Shown: positions 44,925-53,824, counted from the first letter of the stretch. The stretch is 64,000 nt of DNA from Sphingobium sp. SCG-1 (GCF_002953135.1 NZ_CP026372.1:3583501-3647500), one strand, 5' to 3'. Numbers and translations are program-made. Notes: generated from the letters alone by a model not told the origin.

Positions 44925-45158
44925 CTAATTGGGGACGGCGGTCGTCAGTTGCAAGGCGTGGAGCACGCCGCCCATCTTCCCGCCCAGCGCCGCATAGACG
45001 GCCTGATGCTGCTTCACACGGCTGACACCCCGAAAGCTTTCGGACACGACCCGCGCGGAATAATGGTCGCCATCCCCGGCCAGATCGGTAATCTCGACCT
45101 GCGCATCGGGAATCGCGCTGCGGATCATCGCGGAGATGTCGTCTGCGGCCATGGGCAT
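44925..45158 (-). CDS. BolA/IbaG family protein
   Basis: 77 aa. BolA-family partners of monothiol glutaredoxins in iron-sulfur handling. The family core is VEITDLAGDGDHYSARVVSESFRG and VKQHQAVYAALGGKMGGVLHALQL, with the conserved histidine in HALQL. The gap to grxD is 36 nt, so they are co-transcribed. Confidence 0.92.
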   Translation of the reverse strand: MPMAADDISAMIRSAIPDAQVEITDLAGDGDHYSARVVSESFRGVSRVKQHQAVYAALGGKMGGVLHALQLTTAVPN

Positions 45159-45168
45159 CGGGCTGGTC

Positions 45169-45492
45169 CTATTTCACTTCGATAAGCTGGCGGCGGGCGA
45201 TGACGGCCTGTTCTTCCATGGCGGCGCGCACCGTCGGCTCGTCCGTATCGACCCCTGCCGAGGTCAGATCGCCGACCAGCTTGCGGATCACGTCCTCGTC
45301 GCCCGCTTCCTCGAACTCCGCCTGTACCGTCGCCTTGGCATAGGCGTCCGTCTCTTCTGGCGTCAGGCCCATCTTCGCTGCTGCCCATTCTCCGAGCAGG
45401 CGATTGCGTCGGGCAATAATGCGAAAGAGCATTTCCTGATCGTGCGCGAACATATTTTCAAAAGCGCGTTCGCGGTCGTCGAAGGTCGTCAT
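45169..45492 (-). CDS. F1Fo-ATPase inhibitor, zeta subunit (DUF1476)
   Basis: 107 aa. Signatures MTTFDDRERAFENMFAHDQEML and RRNRLLGEWAAAKMGLTPEE define the family. In Paracoccus and relatives zeta plugs the F1 catalytic interface and blocks ATP hydrolysis; this is family knowledge. It is upstream of bolA-grxD with a 10-nt gap, same strand. Confidence 0.92.
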   Translation of the reverse strand: MTTFDDRERAFENMFAHDQEMLFRIIARRNRLLGEWAAAKMGLTPEETDAYAKATVQAEFEEAGDEDVIRKLVGDLTSAGVDTDEPTVRAAMEEQAVIARRQLIEVK

Positions 45493-45564
45493 GGACGAAG
45501 AGCCTCACTGGCAAAGGACAGGTACATCCTCCAGATAGGGCGCGTTGGGGATTTAGGCAACGAC

Positions 45565-46173
45565 CTAAGCCGCGACCGGAACGATCCCCCCTGGAACGAT
45601 CCAAGGCTCCGCACCTGTCCGGCGTGCTTCGTAGGATGCGATCGCATCGCCTCGCGCCATCGTCAGCCCCACTTCGTCAAGGCCGCCCATCAGGCAGTGC
45701 TTGCGGAACGGATCGATTTCGAAATGCAGCCGGTCCTGAAACGGCGTGGTAACCGTCTGATGCTCCAGATCGATGTGGATTGGATCGGTCTTGGCGACTT
45801 CCATCAGCCGGTCGATCGATTCCTGCGGCAGTACCACCGTCAATATGCCGTTCTTGAATGCGTTGCTGGAAAAGATATCGGAGAAGCTGGGCGCGATCAC
45901 AGCCTTCACGCCCATGTCGTTCAATGCCCAGGCGGCATGTTCGCGGCTGGACCCGCATCCGAAATTGTCGCCCGCGATCAGGATCGGGCTTCCCACATAG
46001 GCTGGATCATCGAACACATTGTCCCGATCGGAGCGCAACGCCTCGAAAGCGCCCTTGCCAAGACCCGCGCGGCTTATCGTCTTCAGCCACTTGGCCGCGA
46101 TAATCATGTCGGTGTCGACATTCTTTACACCGAACGGATAGGCGCGTCCGTCGACTGTGTTGACTGGCTTCAT
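45565..46173 (-). CDS. leuD: 3-isopropylmalate dehydratase small subunit
   Basis: 202 aa. Swivel domain of isopropylmalate isomerase, which moves the hydroxyl of 2-isopropylmalate in leucine synthesis. Signatures are NVDTDMIIAAKWLKTI, GDNFGCGSSREHAAWAL and VIAPSFSDIFSSNAFKNG. Its ATG overlaps the stop of a 43-aa ORF that separates it from leuC. Confidence 0.96.
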   Translation of the reverse strand: MKPVNTVDGRAYPFGVKNVDTDMIIAAKWLKTISRAGLGKGAFEALRSDRDNVFDDPAYVGSPILIAGDNFGCGSSREHAAWALNDMGVKAVIAPSFSDIFSSNAFKNGILTVVLPQESIDRLMEVAKTDPIHIDLEHQTVTTPFQDRLHFEIDPFRKHCLMGGLDEVGLTMARGDAIASYEARRTGAEPWIVPGGIVPVAA

Positions 46174-46304
46174 CAGCGACCGTCCTTCACCGGTTCTTTA
46201 AGCGTGCGGCTTTCCGAAGCAGTCTCTTCCGCCCGACCGATGCTGGCCGCCATCACGGCGCTGGCCAACGCGCCAAGCGCCAGCAGCCAAAATGCCTTTT
46301 TCAC
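46173..46304 (-). CDS. 43-aa putative membrane/secreted peptide between leuC and leuD
   Basis: A GTG-initiated frame with GGCGGA just upstream encodes MKKAFWLLALGALASAVMAA followed by a polar tail (SIGRAEETASESRTLKEPVKDGR). The basic start, hydrophobic core and Ala-x-Ala end look like a signal peptide or membrane anchor. The stop overlaps the leuD ATG (TGATG), so it is translationally coupled to leuD. It could equally be a leader that carries the ribosome from leuC to leuD. Function unknown. Confidence 0.6.
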   Translation of the reverse strand: MKKAFWLLALGALASAVMAASIGRAEETASESRTLKEPVKDGR

Positions 46305-46331
46305 TGATCCGCCCCTAACTTGCGTTAACCA

Positions 46332-47780
46332 TCAATGGCTTGTGGTCAGTTCGCGCACATCCGTCAACCGTCCTGTGACTGCCGCCGCCGCCGCCATAGC
46401 CGGCGAAACCAGATGCGTGCGCGCGCCCGGACCCTGCCGCCCCATGAAGTTGCGGTTGGAGGTCGATGCGCAGCTTTCGCCCGCAGGCACCTTGTCCGGG
46501 TTCATGCCGAGGCATGCCGAGCATCCCGGCTCCCGCCATTCGAAGCCCGCCGCGAGGAAAATCCGGTCCAGCCCTTCAGCCTCGGCCTGCCGCTTGACCA
46601 GGCCCGATCCCGGAACCACCAGCGCCTGCTTGATGCCGCTCGCGATATGCCGTCCGTCCAGCACCGCCGCCGCAGCGCGCAGATCCTCGATCCGGCTATT
46701 GGTGCAGCTCCCGATGAAGATATGTTGCACGCTCACGTCCTGCATCCGCTGTCCGCTGGTGAGGCCCATATAATCCAGCGCCGCACGCGCCGCCGCACGC
46801 TTGGACGCATCCTCGAAGCTGTCGGGATCGGGCACGGTTCCGGTAATCGGCACCACGTCTTCCGGGCTGGTGCCCCAGGTCACATTAGGAACGATCTCCG
46901 CTGCATCGAGGTACACGCTCTTATCGAACGTCGCGCCTTCGTCCGTGCGCAGCGTCCGCCAATAGGCGACGGCGGCATCCCAGTCCGCACCCTTCGGCGC
47001 CATCGGGCGGCCCTCGATATAGGCGAAGGTCGCCTCGTCCGGCGCGAACAGCCCCGCGCGCGCGCCGCCCTCGATCGACATGTTGGAGACAGTCAGCCGC
47101 CCCTCGACACTCATCGCGTCGAACGTGGAGCCGCGATATTCGATCACATAGCCCGTCCCGCCCGCCGTACCGATCTTGCCGATGATCGCCAGGATCACGT
47201 CCTTCGGCGTCACGCCATGGCCCAGCGTCCCCTCGACGCGCACTTCCATCGACTTCGACTTTTTCAGCAACAGCGTCTGCGTCGCCAGCACATGCTCGAC
47301 TTCGCTGGTGCCGATCCCGAACGCCAGCGCCCCCAGCGCGCCATGCGCCGCCGTGTGGCTGTCCCCGCATACCAACGTCATGCCGGGCAGCGTAAAGCCC
47401 TGCTCCGGCCCAATGACATGCACGATGCCCTGTTCGGGATCGGTCGCGCCGATGTAGCGGATGCCGAATTCCGGCGCATTGCGCTCCAGCGCCGCAAGCT
47501 GCTGCGCACTCTCCACGTCGGCGATAGGGATGCGCTTCCCCGCCGCATCGACACGCGCCGTGGTCGGCAAATTGTGATCGGGCACGGCCAGCGTCAGATC
47601 GGGGCGGCGCACCTTGCGCCCGGCAAGCCGCAGTGCCTCAAAGGCCTGCGGGCTAGTCACTTCATGGACGAGGTGCCGATCGATATAGATGAGGCAGGTG
47701 CCGTCATCCTGACGCTCGACGACATGCGCGTCCCAGATCTTGTCGTATAAAGTGCGAGCGGAAGTTTCAGGCTGTGTCAT
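46332..47780 (-). CDS. leuC: 3-isopropylmalate dehydratase large subunit
   Basis: 482 aa. Aconitase-like subunit with a [4Fe-4S] cluster. Cluster cysteines are in GSCTNSRIEDL and CSACLGMNPDK; VCGDSHTAAHGALGALAFGIG and EGTLGHGVTPKDV are further family motifs. It works with LeuD; the small ORF and leuD follow downstream on the minus strand. Confidence 0.97.
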   Translation of the reverse strand: MTQPETSARTLYDKIWDAHVVERQDDGTCLIYIDRHLVHEVTSPQAFEALRLAGRKVRRPDLTLAVPDHNLPTTARVDAAGKRIPIADVESAQQLAALERNAPEFGIRYIGATDPEQGIVHVIGPEQGFTLPGMTLVCGDSHTAAHGALGALAFGIGTSEVEHVLATQTLLLKKSKSMEVRVEGTLGHGVTPKDVILAIIGKIGTAGGTGYVIEYRGSTFDAMSVEGRLTVSNMSIEGGARAGLFAPDEATFAYIEGRPMAPKGADWDAAVAYWRTLRTDEGATFDKSVYLDAAEIVPNVTWGTSPEDVVPITGTVPDPDSFEDASKRAAARAALDYMGLTSGQRMQDVSVQHIFIGSCTNSRIEDLRAAAAVLDGRHIASGIKQALVVPGSGLVKRQAEAEGLDRIFLAAGFEWREPGCSACLGMNPDKVPAGESCASTSNRNFMGRQGPGARTHLVSPAMAAAAAVTGRLTDVRELTTSH

Positions 47781-47854
47781 GGCCGCCCCTTAACGCTATC
47801 TTTGCGATTGTTAAAGAGCGAGGCCGTTTAAGCGAAACAAAATGTCAGGGCAGA

Positions 47855-48541
47855 TCACCCTGTTCGATAATCGGCCGTGATCGTCCCGCAGGCTGCAAGC
47901 TCTGCCTCATGTCCCGCCTCGCGCCAGCTTTCCGCCAGCGCTTCGGCTTCCCATTGCTGCATGGCCGGATGCGCGATGACGTGATCTGCCCAAGCCTGCC
48001 CGACCGTTCCGACATCCAGCCCATAGGTCCGAACGCGGAACGCCACAGGCGCAAAGAACGCGTCCGCTATAGAAAAGGCCGATCCACCGAGCCACGGCCC
48101 GCCAAAACGCGACACCCCTTCCGCCCATAGCTCCGCAATCCGGGCGACATCCTTCCTGAGCGCCGCCGACATCGGCTTGGGCGAAACCCGGACGCCCACA
48201 TTCATCGTGCAATCATTACGTAGCGCCGAAAAGCCGCTGTGCATCTCGCTCACCGCCGATTGGGCCCATGCGCGCGCGGCCTCGTCCGCAGGCCAGACAC
48301 CCTCATGCCGATCCGCCAGATACAGTGCGATGCCGAGCGAGTCCCACACCGTCCGGTCGCCATCGATAAGGCATGGCACCGTTCCCGTCGGCGAAAAGGC
48401 CCGGAACGCCTCATAATTGCTGTCCGTCGTGAACGGCTCGACTCGATCGGTAAAAGGAATATCCAGCGCCTTCATCAGCAGCCAGGGCCGCAGTGACCAG
48501 CTCGAGTAATTACGGTTGGCGGTAATCAGCGTGTAAGTCAT
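47855..48541 (-). CDS. Glutathione S-transferase family protein
   Basis: 228 aa. An N-terminal thioredoxin-like domain (YTLITANRNYSSWSLRPWLLM; SPTGTVPCLIDGDRTVWDSLGIALYLAD) is followed by an all-helical domain (MHSGFSALRNDCTMN; FSIADAFFAPVAFRVRTYGL). The NYSSWSLR segment marks the active-site serine of the GST group common in proteobacteria. Probable role: glutathione conjugation or thiol-transfer; substrate unknown. Confidence 0.92.
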   Translation of the reverse strand: MTYTLITANRNYSSWSLRPWLLMKALDIPFTDRVEPFTTDSNYEAFRAFSPTGTVPCLIDGDRTVWDSLGIALYLADRHEGVWPADEAARAWAQSAVSEMHSGFSALRNDCTMNVGVRVSPKPMSAALRKDVARIAELWAEGVSRFGGPWLGGSAFSIADAFFAPVAFRVRTYGLDVGTVGQAWADHVIAHPAMQQWEAEALAESWREAGHEAELAACGTITADYRTG

Positions 48542-48777
48542 GTGACGTCCCCTTCCCGCGCCGGTTAGCGAGAAGCCGGGTTGCTACCAAATAAAATTGC
48601 GCAACCATTCACAAGCCATGCTTATGACGTGTGCGTAGAAATACTTAAGCGCTGAATCTAACACTATTTTGTATCATCTTTCCTTGGGCAGGCTTATCAT
48701 CCTCTTACCGCCGGCACGACGATCGGGCTCCCGGCGGCTGGGGTGTCTCGTGCCCCGCTCGCTGAGGGGGGATCCTC

Positions 48778-48936
48778 ATGCCGAAAAACGGAATCGACCG
48801 CGTCGCGGCCGAACAGGAACAATTTCTTCATCTCAGGGCGAACTTGAAGGAGTTGCTCGCCCGATCGCGATGGCTACGCGCGCAAAGCGCCGAGTTGATA
48901 GCGAAGAGTTCAATGCTGCGGACGCCGCCCCGCTAG
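48778..48936 (+). CDS. 52-aa small protein
   Basis: ATG with a strong GAGGGGGG ribosome site 7 nt upstream. The product MPKNGIDRVAAEQEQFLHLR... is rich in Leu/Arg/Glu/Ala and should form one amphipathic helix or coiled coil (residues ~8-45). No domain is recognised. The 236 nt upstream (48542-48777) contain no gene. The strong ribosome site is the main support. Confidence 0.55.
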   Translation: MPKNGIDRVAAEQEQFLHLRANLKELLARSRWLRAQSAELIAKSSMLRTPPR

Positions 48937-49017
48937 GGCAGCCTGCCCCACCATGGAATTGCTCTTGGAACGATAGTGGGCCGCGTGGCTTCTATTCGGG
49001 AACAGAGGAGATTTGCC

Positions 49018-49382
49018 GTGGAAGATCAACGCATTTGGGATTTCGAAAAGAGCCTGTGGGTGGGTGACGCCGAACATTATCATGAACTGATCGACGACGA
49101 GTGCGTGATGGTGCTGCCGGAGAAACCCTTCGTACTGACCGGCGCACAGGCCATCGAAGCCGTATCCCACACGCCGCGCTGGTCCGAAGTGGCGTTCGAC
49201 CAGCAGCAGGTGATGCGCCCGCAGGAAGGGCTGATCGTCATCGCCTATCACGCCAGCGCCAGCCGTGAAGGCGCGGCGCCCTACAAAACGCATTGCACCA
49301 CGACGATGCGGCGTCTCTCTCATGAAGAATGCGCGTCGTCCAGCATCAGCAGACGCCGGAGCTTGTCACCAAGGCCAGTTAG
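49018..49382 (+). pseudogene. DUF4440/SnoaL-like protein, frameshifted near its 3' end
   Basis: GTG at 49018 with AGAGGAGA upstream starts a SnoaL/NTF2-like fold: IWDFEKSLWVGDAEHYHELI, DDECVMVLPEKPFVLTGAQAI, IVIAYHASASREGAAPYKTHCTTTMRR. At ~49330 the frame changes: inserting one G into GAATGCGCG gives EEWRVVQHQQTPELVTKAS and a stop at 49382, the end expected for this family, whereas the actual frame runs on through crtB antisense. So a single base is missing, by real mutation or sequencing error. The repaired stop overlaps the convergent crtB stop by 4 nt. Confidence 0.72.
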
Positions 49383-50311
49383 CGCGGCCGCGTCCAGAGG
49401 CCCTGACGGGGTACATCGCGCGGCCATTTCGCCGCGCGGCCCCGCGCCTGCGTGGCCGATTTGGCGACCCAGCCGATCTTGGCCGCCTTCGTCGTAATCA
49501 CCCGGTCCTTCAGTGCCCGCGATCCGCGCGCCACGACTTCGCGGGCGATGTCGCCATAGATTCCTGCGGCAGACAGCACCGCCCACGCACTGCGGTAATC
49601 GAGCGAGCCGGTCCCATGCCGCGCGCTCGCCTCATACCCCGCCGCCATCTGCGCCAGTCGTTGTTGCAGCACGGCCAGACCTTCCGGCTTCGCCATTAGC
49701 GCATCAGGCGCGATCCCCTGCTCCGCCAGCCAGTCGCGCGGCAGATAACAGCGCCCCGCCTCCGCATCCTCCGCCACGTCGCGCGCGATATTCGCCAGTT
49801 GAAACGCCAGCCCCAGGTCGCACGCGCGATCCAGCGTCGCCTCATCCTGGGGATCGACGCCCATGACGACCGCCATCATCAGCCCCACGGCACCCGCGAC
49901 GTGATAGCAATATTGCAGCAAGTCGTCCTGCGTCTGCGGCCGCCAGTCCGCCGCGTCCAGCGCGAACCCCTCAATCAAGTCATGCGCGAAGCAATGCGGT
50001 ATCCGGCACTCCGCCGCGACCACGCCCAGCCCGTCGAACGCCGGGTCGCCTGTCGTTTCCCCGCGCAAAGCCTTGGCTGTCAGCCGCCGGATCGTCGCCA
50101 GCCGTTTCTGCGCATCCTCGACCGTCGCCATAGTGCCGCCATGGTCCTGCCCATCGGCCAAATCGTCGCACTCGCGGCACCACGCATAAAGCAGCCACGC
50201 TCGCTCGCGCGTCAGCGGCGCGAACAGCTTTGAGGCCATCGCAAACGACTTCGACCCTCGCGCTATGCTGGCAGCGGCATGGGCGACCAGCGCCGCCCTG
50301 TCGACGCTCAC
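49379..50311 (-). CDS. crtB: Phytoene synthase
   Basis: 310 aa. Condenses two geranylgeranyl diphosphates to phytoene. The two aspartate-rich sites are YAWCRECDDLADG and FQLANIARDVAEDAEAGRCYLP, typical of the squalene/phytoene synthase family, with SFAMASKLF near the N-terminus. The start overlaps the LOG-type stop (ATGA), placing it last in the crtY-crtI-LOG-crtB operon. No crtE is visible. Confidence 0.95.
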   Translation of the reverse strand: MSVDRAALVAHAAASIARGSKSFAMASKLFAPLTRERAWLLYAWCRECDDLADGQDHGGTMATVEDAQKRLATIRRLTAKALRGETTGDPAFDGLGVVAAECRIPHCFAHDLIEGFALDAADWRPQTQDDLLQYCYHVAGAVGLMMAVVMGVDPQDEATLDRACDLGLAFQLANIARDVAEDAEAGRCYLPRDWLAEQGIAPDALMAKPEGLAVLQQRLAQMAAGYEASARHGTGSLDYRSAWAVLSAAGIYGDIAREVVARGSRALKDRVITTKAAKIGWVAKSATQARGRAAKWPRDVPRQGLWTRPR

Positions 50312-50895
50312 AAATCCTTCGCCTTCATGCGGAATATCGTCTCATGCGGTTGATAGGCGGCCATTGCATCCAGCAGCCCTTCGATCGTATCGCCATGCAC
50401 TATGATCCCGGCATGGGCGGGGCGGATGAAGCCCACTTCTATCATATGCCGATTGAACGCAATCAGATGGTCGTAAAAGCCCGCCGCATTCAGCAACCCC
50501 ACCGGCTTTTCATGATAGCCCAATTGCGCCCAGCTTACTGCTTCCCACAATTCGTCCATTGTGCCGACGCCACCGGGGATTGTCACGAAGCCATCAGACA
50601 ATTGCGTGAACAGCGCCTTGCGCTCGTGCATATTCGCGACGACGCGCAATTCGGTGCAGCCGCGATGTGCGACCTCCGCCCCGACCAGTGCCTCAGGGAT
50701 CACGCCGATCACTTCGCCGCCAGCCTCCAGCGCTGCGTCCGCCACCGCGCCCATAAGGCCCAGCCGCCCGCCGCCGTACACGACGCCGATCCCCCGCGCC
50801 GCCAAAGTACGACCCACTTCGCGCGCAGTCTCGATATATACAGGATCGGCAGGCGTGGCAGAGCCGCAATAGACAGCAAGGCGTTTCATGGTCAT
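50308..50895 (-). CDS. LOG-family (TIGR00730) Rossmann protein
   Basis: 195 aa. The motif PGGVGTMDELWE and the nucleotide-binding start VYCGSATPADP with GVVYGGGRLGLMGAVADAAL define the family that includes plant LOG, a cytokinin-nucleotide phosphoribohydrolase, and bacterial nucleosidases. Substrate here is unknown. It overlaps crtB by 4 nt and lies 24 nt after crtI, so it is firmly in the carotenoid transcript, which is unexpected. ATG 50889 is an alternative start. Confidence 0.9.
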   Translation of the reverse strand: MTMKRLAVYCGSATPADPVYIETAREVGRTLAARGIGVVYGGGRLGLMGAVADAALEAGGEVIGVIPEALVGAEVAHRGCTELRVVANMHERKALFTQLSDGFVTIPGGVGTMDELWEAVSWAQLGYHEKPVGLLNAAGFYDHLIAFNRHMIEVGFIRPAHAGIIVHGDTIEGLLDAMAAYQPHETIFRMKAKDL

Positions 50896-50918
50896 GCGCC
50901 CCCATATGCGTATTGCGG

Positions 50919-52403
50919 TTAGATTCGCAAATCATCCAGCATCAGCGCCGCCGTCGCTTTGGCGCTCCCTACCACGCCCGGAATTCCCGCACCCGGATGC
51001 GTACCCGCACCCACCAGATACAGGTTCGGAATCACATCGTCGCGATTATGCGCCCGGAACCACGCGCTCTGCGTCAATAAGGGCTCCAGGCTGAACGCGC
51101 TACCCATATGCGCATTGAGATCGCGCCCGAAATCGTCCGGTGCATAATGGAACTGCGTGACGATCCGGCTGCGAATATCCGGGATCAGCCGCTTCTCGAT
51201 CTCGCCCAAGATGCGATCCGCATAAACCGGCCCCATCTGCTCCCAGTCGATCGGCAGCTTGCCCATGTGGGGCACAGGCGAGAGCGCATAGAAGCTGGAG
51301 CAGCCCTCCGGCGCCATCGACGGATCGGTGACGGTCGGATGATGGAGGTACAGCGAGAAGTCCTGCGACAGCACGCCATGCTGATAGATATCGGTCAGCA
51401 GCCCCTCGTAACGCGGGCCGAACAGGATCATGTGGTGCGGGATGCCCGGCCACGTCCCCTTGATCCCGAAATGCACCACGAACAGCGACGGCGACCACTT
51501 CTTGCGCGTCAACTTCTCCGCCTGCTTTGCCCCGCGCGGATGATTGCTCAGCAAACTGCGGTAGCTGTGCATCAGGTCGGCATTGCTTGCCACCGCGTCC
51601 GCCTCGCCGCGCCAGCCGCTCGCCGTGCGGACCGCCGTCGCGCGATCGCCGACCGTCTCGATCTCGACCACCGGATCGCCCAGCCGCATCGTGCCGCCCA
51701 GCCGCTCGAAATGCGTCACCATGCCCGCGACCAGCCGATTGGTGCCGCCCTTCGCGAACCAGACTCCGCCGTCCTTCTCCAGCTTGTGGATCAGCGCATA
51801 GATCGCGCTGGTGTTCATCGGATTGCCACCGACCAGCAACGTGTGGAACGACAAAGCCTCGCGCAGTTTCTCGCTCTTCACGAAACTCGACACCATCGAA
51901 TAGACCGACCGCCAAGCCTGATATTTCGCCAGCGCCGGCGCGGCCTTTATCATCGACGCGAAATCCAGGAACGCGACCGATCCCAGCTTTTCATAGCCTT
52001 CCTTGAACACGCCCGCGCTGTAATCGAGGAACCGCTCGTATCCGGCAATGTCTTCCGGATCGAGCTTGGCGATTTCCTTGCGCAGCGACACTTCGTCATT
52101 CGAATAATCGAAGTTGGTCCCGTCGGGCCAGTTCAGCCGATAAAAGGGCGACACCGGCATCAGCGTCACGTCCTGCGCCATGTCGTGCCCCGACAGCCGC
52201 CACAATTCCTGTAGGCAATTCGGATCGGTAATGACCGTCGGCCCGGCGTCGAACGTAAATCCGTCCTTCTCCCAATAATAGGCCCGCCCGCCCGGACGAT
52301 CGCGCCCTTCCACCAGCACCGTCTCGATCCCCGCCGACTGCAATCGGATGGCGAGCGCAAGGCCGCCGAATCCGGCGCCGACGACGATAGCTTTCTTGTT
52401 CAT
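50919..52403 (-). CDS. crtI: Phytoene desaturase
   Basis: 494 aa. FAD-dependent CrtI-type enzyme turning phytoene into lycopene. N-terminal dinucleotide-binding motif VVGAGFGGLALAIRLQSAG with VEGRDRPGGRAYYWE, and the C-terminal family motif NLYLVGAGTHPGAGIPGVVG. Three ATGs lie in a row (52409, 52406, 52403); the last has the best spacing from GAGG. The start overlaps the crtY stop. Confidence 0.96.
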   Translation of the reverse strand: MNKKAIVVGAGFGGLALAIRLQSAGIETVLVEGRDRPGGRAYYWEKDGFTFDAGPTVITDPNCLQELWRLSGHDMAQDVTLMPVSPFYRLNWPDGTNFDYSNDEVSLRKEIAKLDPEDIAGYERFLDYSAGVFKEGYEKLGSVAFLDFASMIKAAPALAKYQAWRSVYSMVSSFVKSEKLREALSFHTLLVGGNPMNTSAIYALIHKLEKDGGVWFAKGGTNRLVAGMVTHFERLGGTMRLGDPVVEIETVGDRATAVRTASGWRGEADAVASNADLMHSYRSLLSNHPRGAKQAEKLTRKKWSPSLFVVHFGIKGTWPGIPHHMILFGPRYEGLLTDIYQHGVLSQDFSLYLHHPTVTDPSMAPEGCSSFYALSPVPHMGKLPIDWEQMGPVYADRILGEIEKRLIPDIRSRIVTQFHYAPDDFGRDLNAHMGSAFSLEPLLTQSAWFRAHNRDDVIPNLYLVGAGTHPGAGIPGVVGSAKATAALMLDDLRI

Positions 52404-52405
52404 CA

Positions 52406-53572
52406 TCATCCTCGGGTCAGCAGTGTCTTGAGAGCACTGCTTATGGGGACCGGCGGACGCCCGCACAAGATGCGCGCCTTGTCACACGCCGTCGATCGGC
52501 CCGCATAGAAGCGTTGGATCAGCGCGGGCGAGAGCCGGTAGAATCGCTCGAATATCCGGTAGCGGGCCGCAGGTTCGGCCGCGCGGAACAGCATCTTCCC
52601 CAGCATCCGGTAATAGCCGCCGCTCGCCCAATGCGCGTTCGCCCAGCGGCGGTTTTCGATGGCGAGGCTCGCCCCGTCGAGCGGCCACTTGTCCGCGATG
52701 TGCAGCGCGAACGCTACGGCATCGGGCAGCGAGTATCCCGTCATCGGATGAAACAGCCCGCCGCGCACCCCTGCCCGCGCGACGGGATCGGTGTTTGGCC
52801 AGAACGCATCGAACGCGCCGCCATGCACCACCGGCAGCACGCCGGTCTCCTCATGCACGACCTGTTCGACGCGCCAGCCCTGCGTCTTTGCATAGTCCGC
52901 AATGCGCGACCGGATCGCGTCGACCGGCAAATCCGAGCCATTGCTGTAATAGGTATCCTCGACAAATATTTCATCTGCGCTCACCGGCAGCAGATAAACG
53001 AAGCGATAGCCGTCAATCTGCTCGACGCTCGCATCCATGATGACGGGACGCGCGAGACCGTGCGGCGCGGACAGGCGCAAAGTCTGTCCCACGAACTTCT
53101 GCCACCCACATTGCAGTACCGACAGGTCGCCCCCGCCCCGAGCATCAATCACTGACGCAGCCGCAATCTCCCGCCCATCCGCAAGTTTCACTGCGCCCGG
53201 CGACAACGCGACAGCCTCCCCCTGCACGACCCGGTCGCCCAGCACATCGCGCAAATGTGCGTCGAACTTCGCTGAGGTGATGCTGTTATACGGAGTATGA
53301 AGTGTACGGTTGAAACTGGGGAAGCGCACATCGTGCCCGCCTTCCCAGCGATACGCGACCACCGGATCGACCAGCCAGCGATCCGCTTGCCTCACGTCCC
53401 CGTCGAAGAACGACCAGACATGATTGCCGCCCATGCTCGCCTCGCGCTCCACCAGCAGGAGGCGCGCGTCGGGATGCGCCTTCAGCACCGCGAGCGCTAT
53501 CAACCCGCCCGCCAGTCCCCCGCCGACAATGGCAAGGTCGCAAGACAGGCTGTTGGACGGGGAAGGCATCAT
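52406..53572 (-). CDS. crtY: Lycopene beta-cyclase
   Basis: 388 aa. CrtY-type flavoprotein closing the beta-ionone rings of lycopene. FAD-binding start LAIVGGGLAGGLIALAVL, followed by NHVWSFFDGDV, FFSFNRTLHTPYNSITSAKF-like text (here PSFNRTLHTPYNSITS), VIDARGGGD and GGLFHPMTGYSLPDAV. First gene of the carotenoid operon. The 252 nt to the divergent dmeF contain a large palindromic repeat. Confidence 0.95.
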   Translation of the reverse strand: MMPSPSNSLSCDLAIVGGGLAGGLIALAVLKAHPDARLLLVEREASMGGNHVWSFFDGDVRQADRWLVDPVVAYRWEGGHDVRFPSFNRTLHTPYNSITSAKFDAHLRDVLGDRVVQGEAVALSPGAVKLADGREIAAASVIDARGGGDLSVLQCGWQKFVGQTLRLSAPHGLARPVIMDASVEQIDGYRFVYLLPVSADEIFVEDTYYSNGSDLPVDAIRSRIADYAKTQGWRVEQVVHEETGVLPVVHGGAFDAFWPNTDPVARAGVRGGLFHPMTGYSLPDAVAFALHIADKWPLDGASLAIENRRWANAHWASGGYYRMLGKMLFRAAEPAARYRIFERFYRLSPALIQRFYAGRSTACDKARILCGRPPVPISSALKTLLTRG

Positions 53573-53670
53573 CCTGCCCTAGCCGCAGAGTGCGGGCGGG
53601 GAAAGGGAGCAACGACTGCGCTCCCCTTTCCTGCTCTACCACTTCCCGCGCAATGCGCCGTCCCCCCTCC

Positions 53671-53762
53671 CGTTCGCCCTGAGCCTGTCGAAGCCAGCCT
53701 GAGCGAAGACGAAGGCACTTCACTGCGTTCAGTGGAACCCTTCGACAAGCTCAGGGCGAACG
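53671..53762. repeat. Sphingomonad-type REP palindrome between crtY and dmeF
   Basis: Two 23-nt arms, starting CGTTCGCCCTGAGCCTGTCG and ending CAAGCTCAGGGCGAACG, are inverted with one mismatch. Between them is a smaller stem (CACTG/CAGTG). Elements with this core are common and repetitive in sphingomonad genomes. It lies in the gap between two divergent genes, so it may affect local transcription, or be a passive repeat. Confidence 0.75.
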
Positions 53763-53824
53763 GATCTTGGGAATTGCAATGTCGCGCAATTGACCCCCTC
53801 GCCCCGCACGTTACGACCATCCTC

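Noticed and set aside
46335..47750. 471-aa plus-strand frame opposite leuC
   Set aside because: Shadow of leuC; the minus-strand gene has all catalytic motifs.
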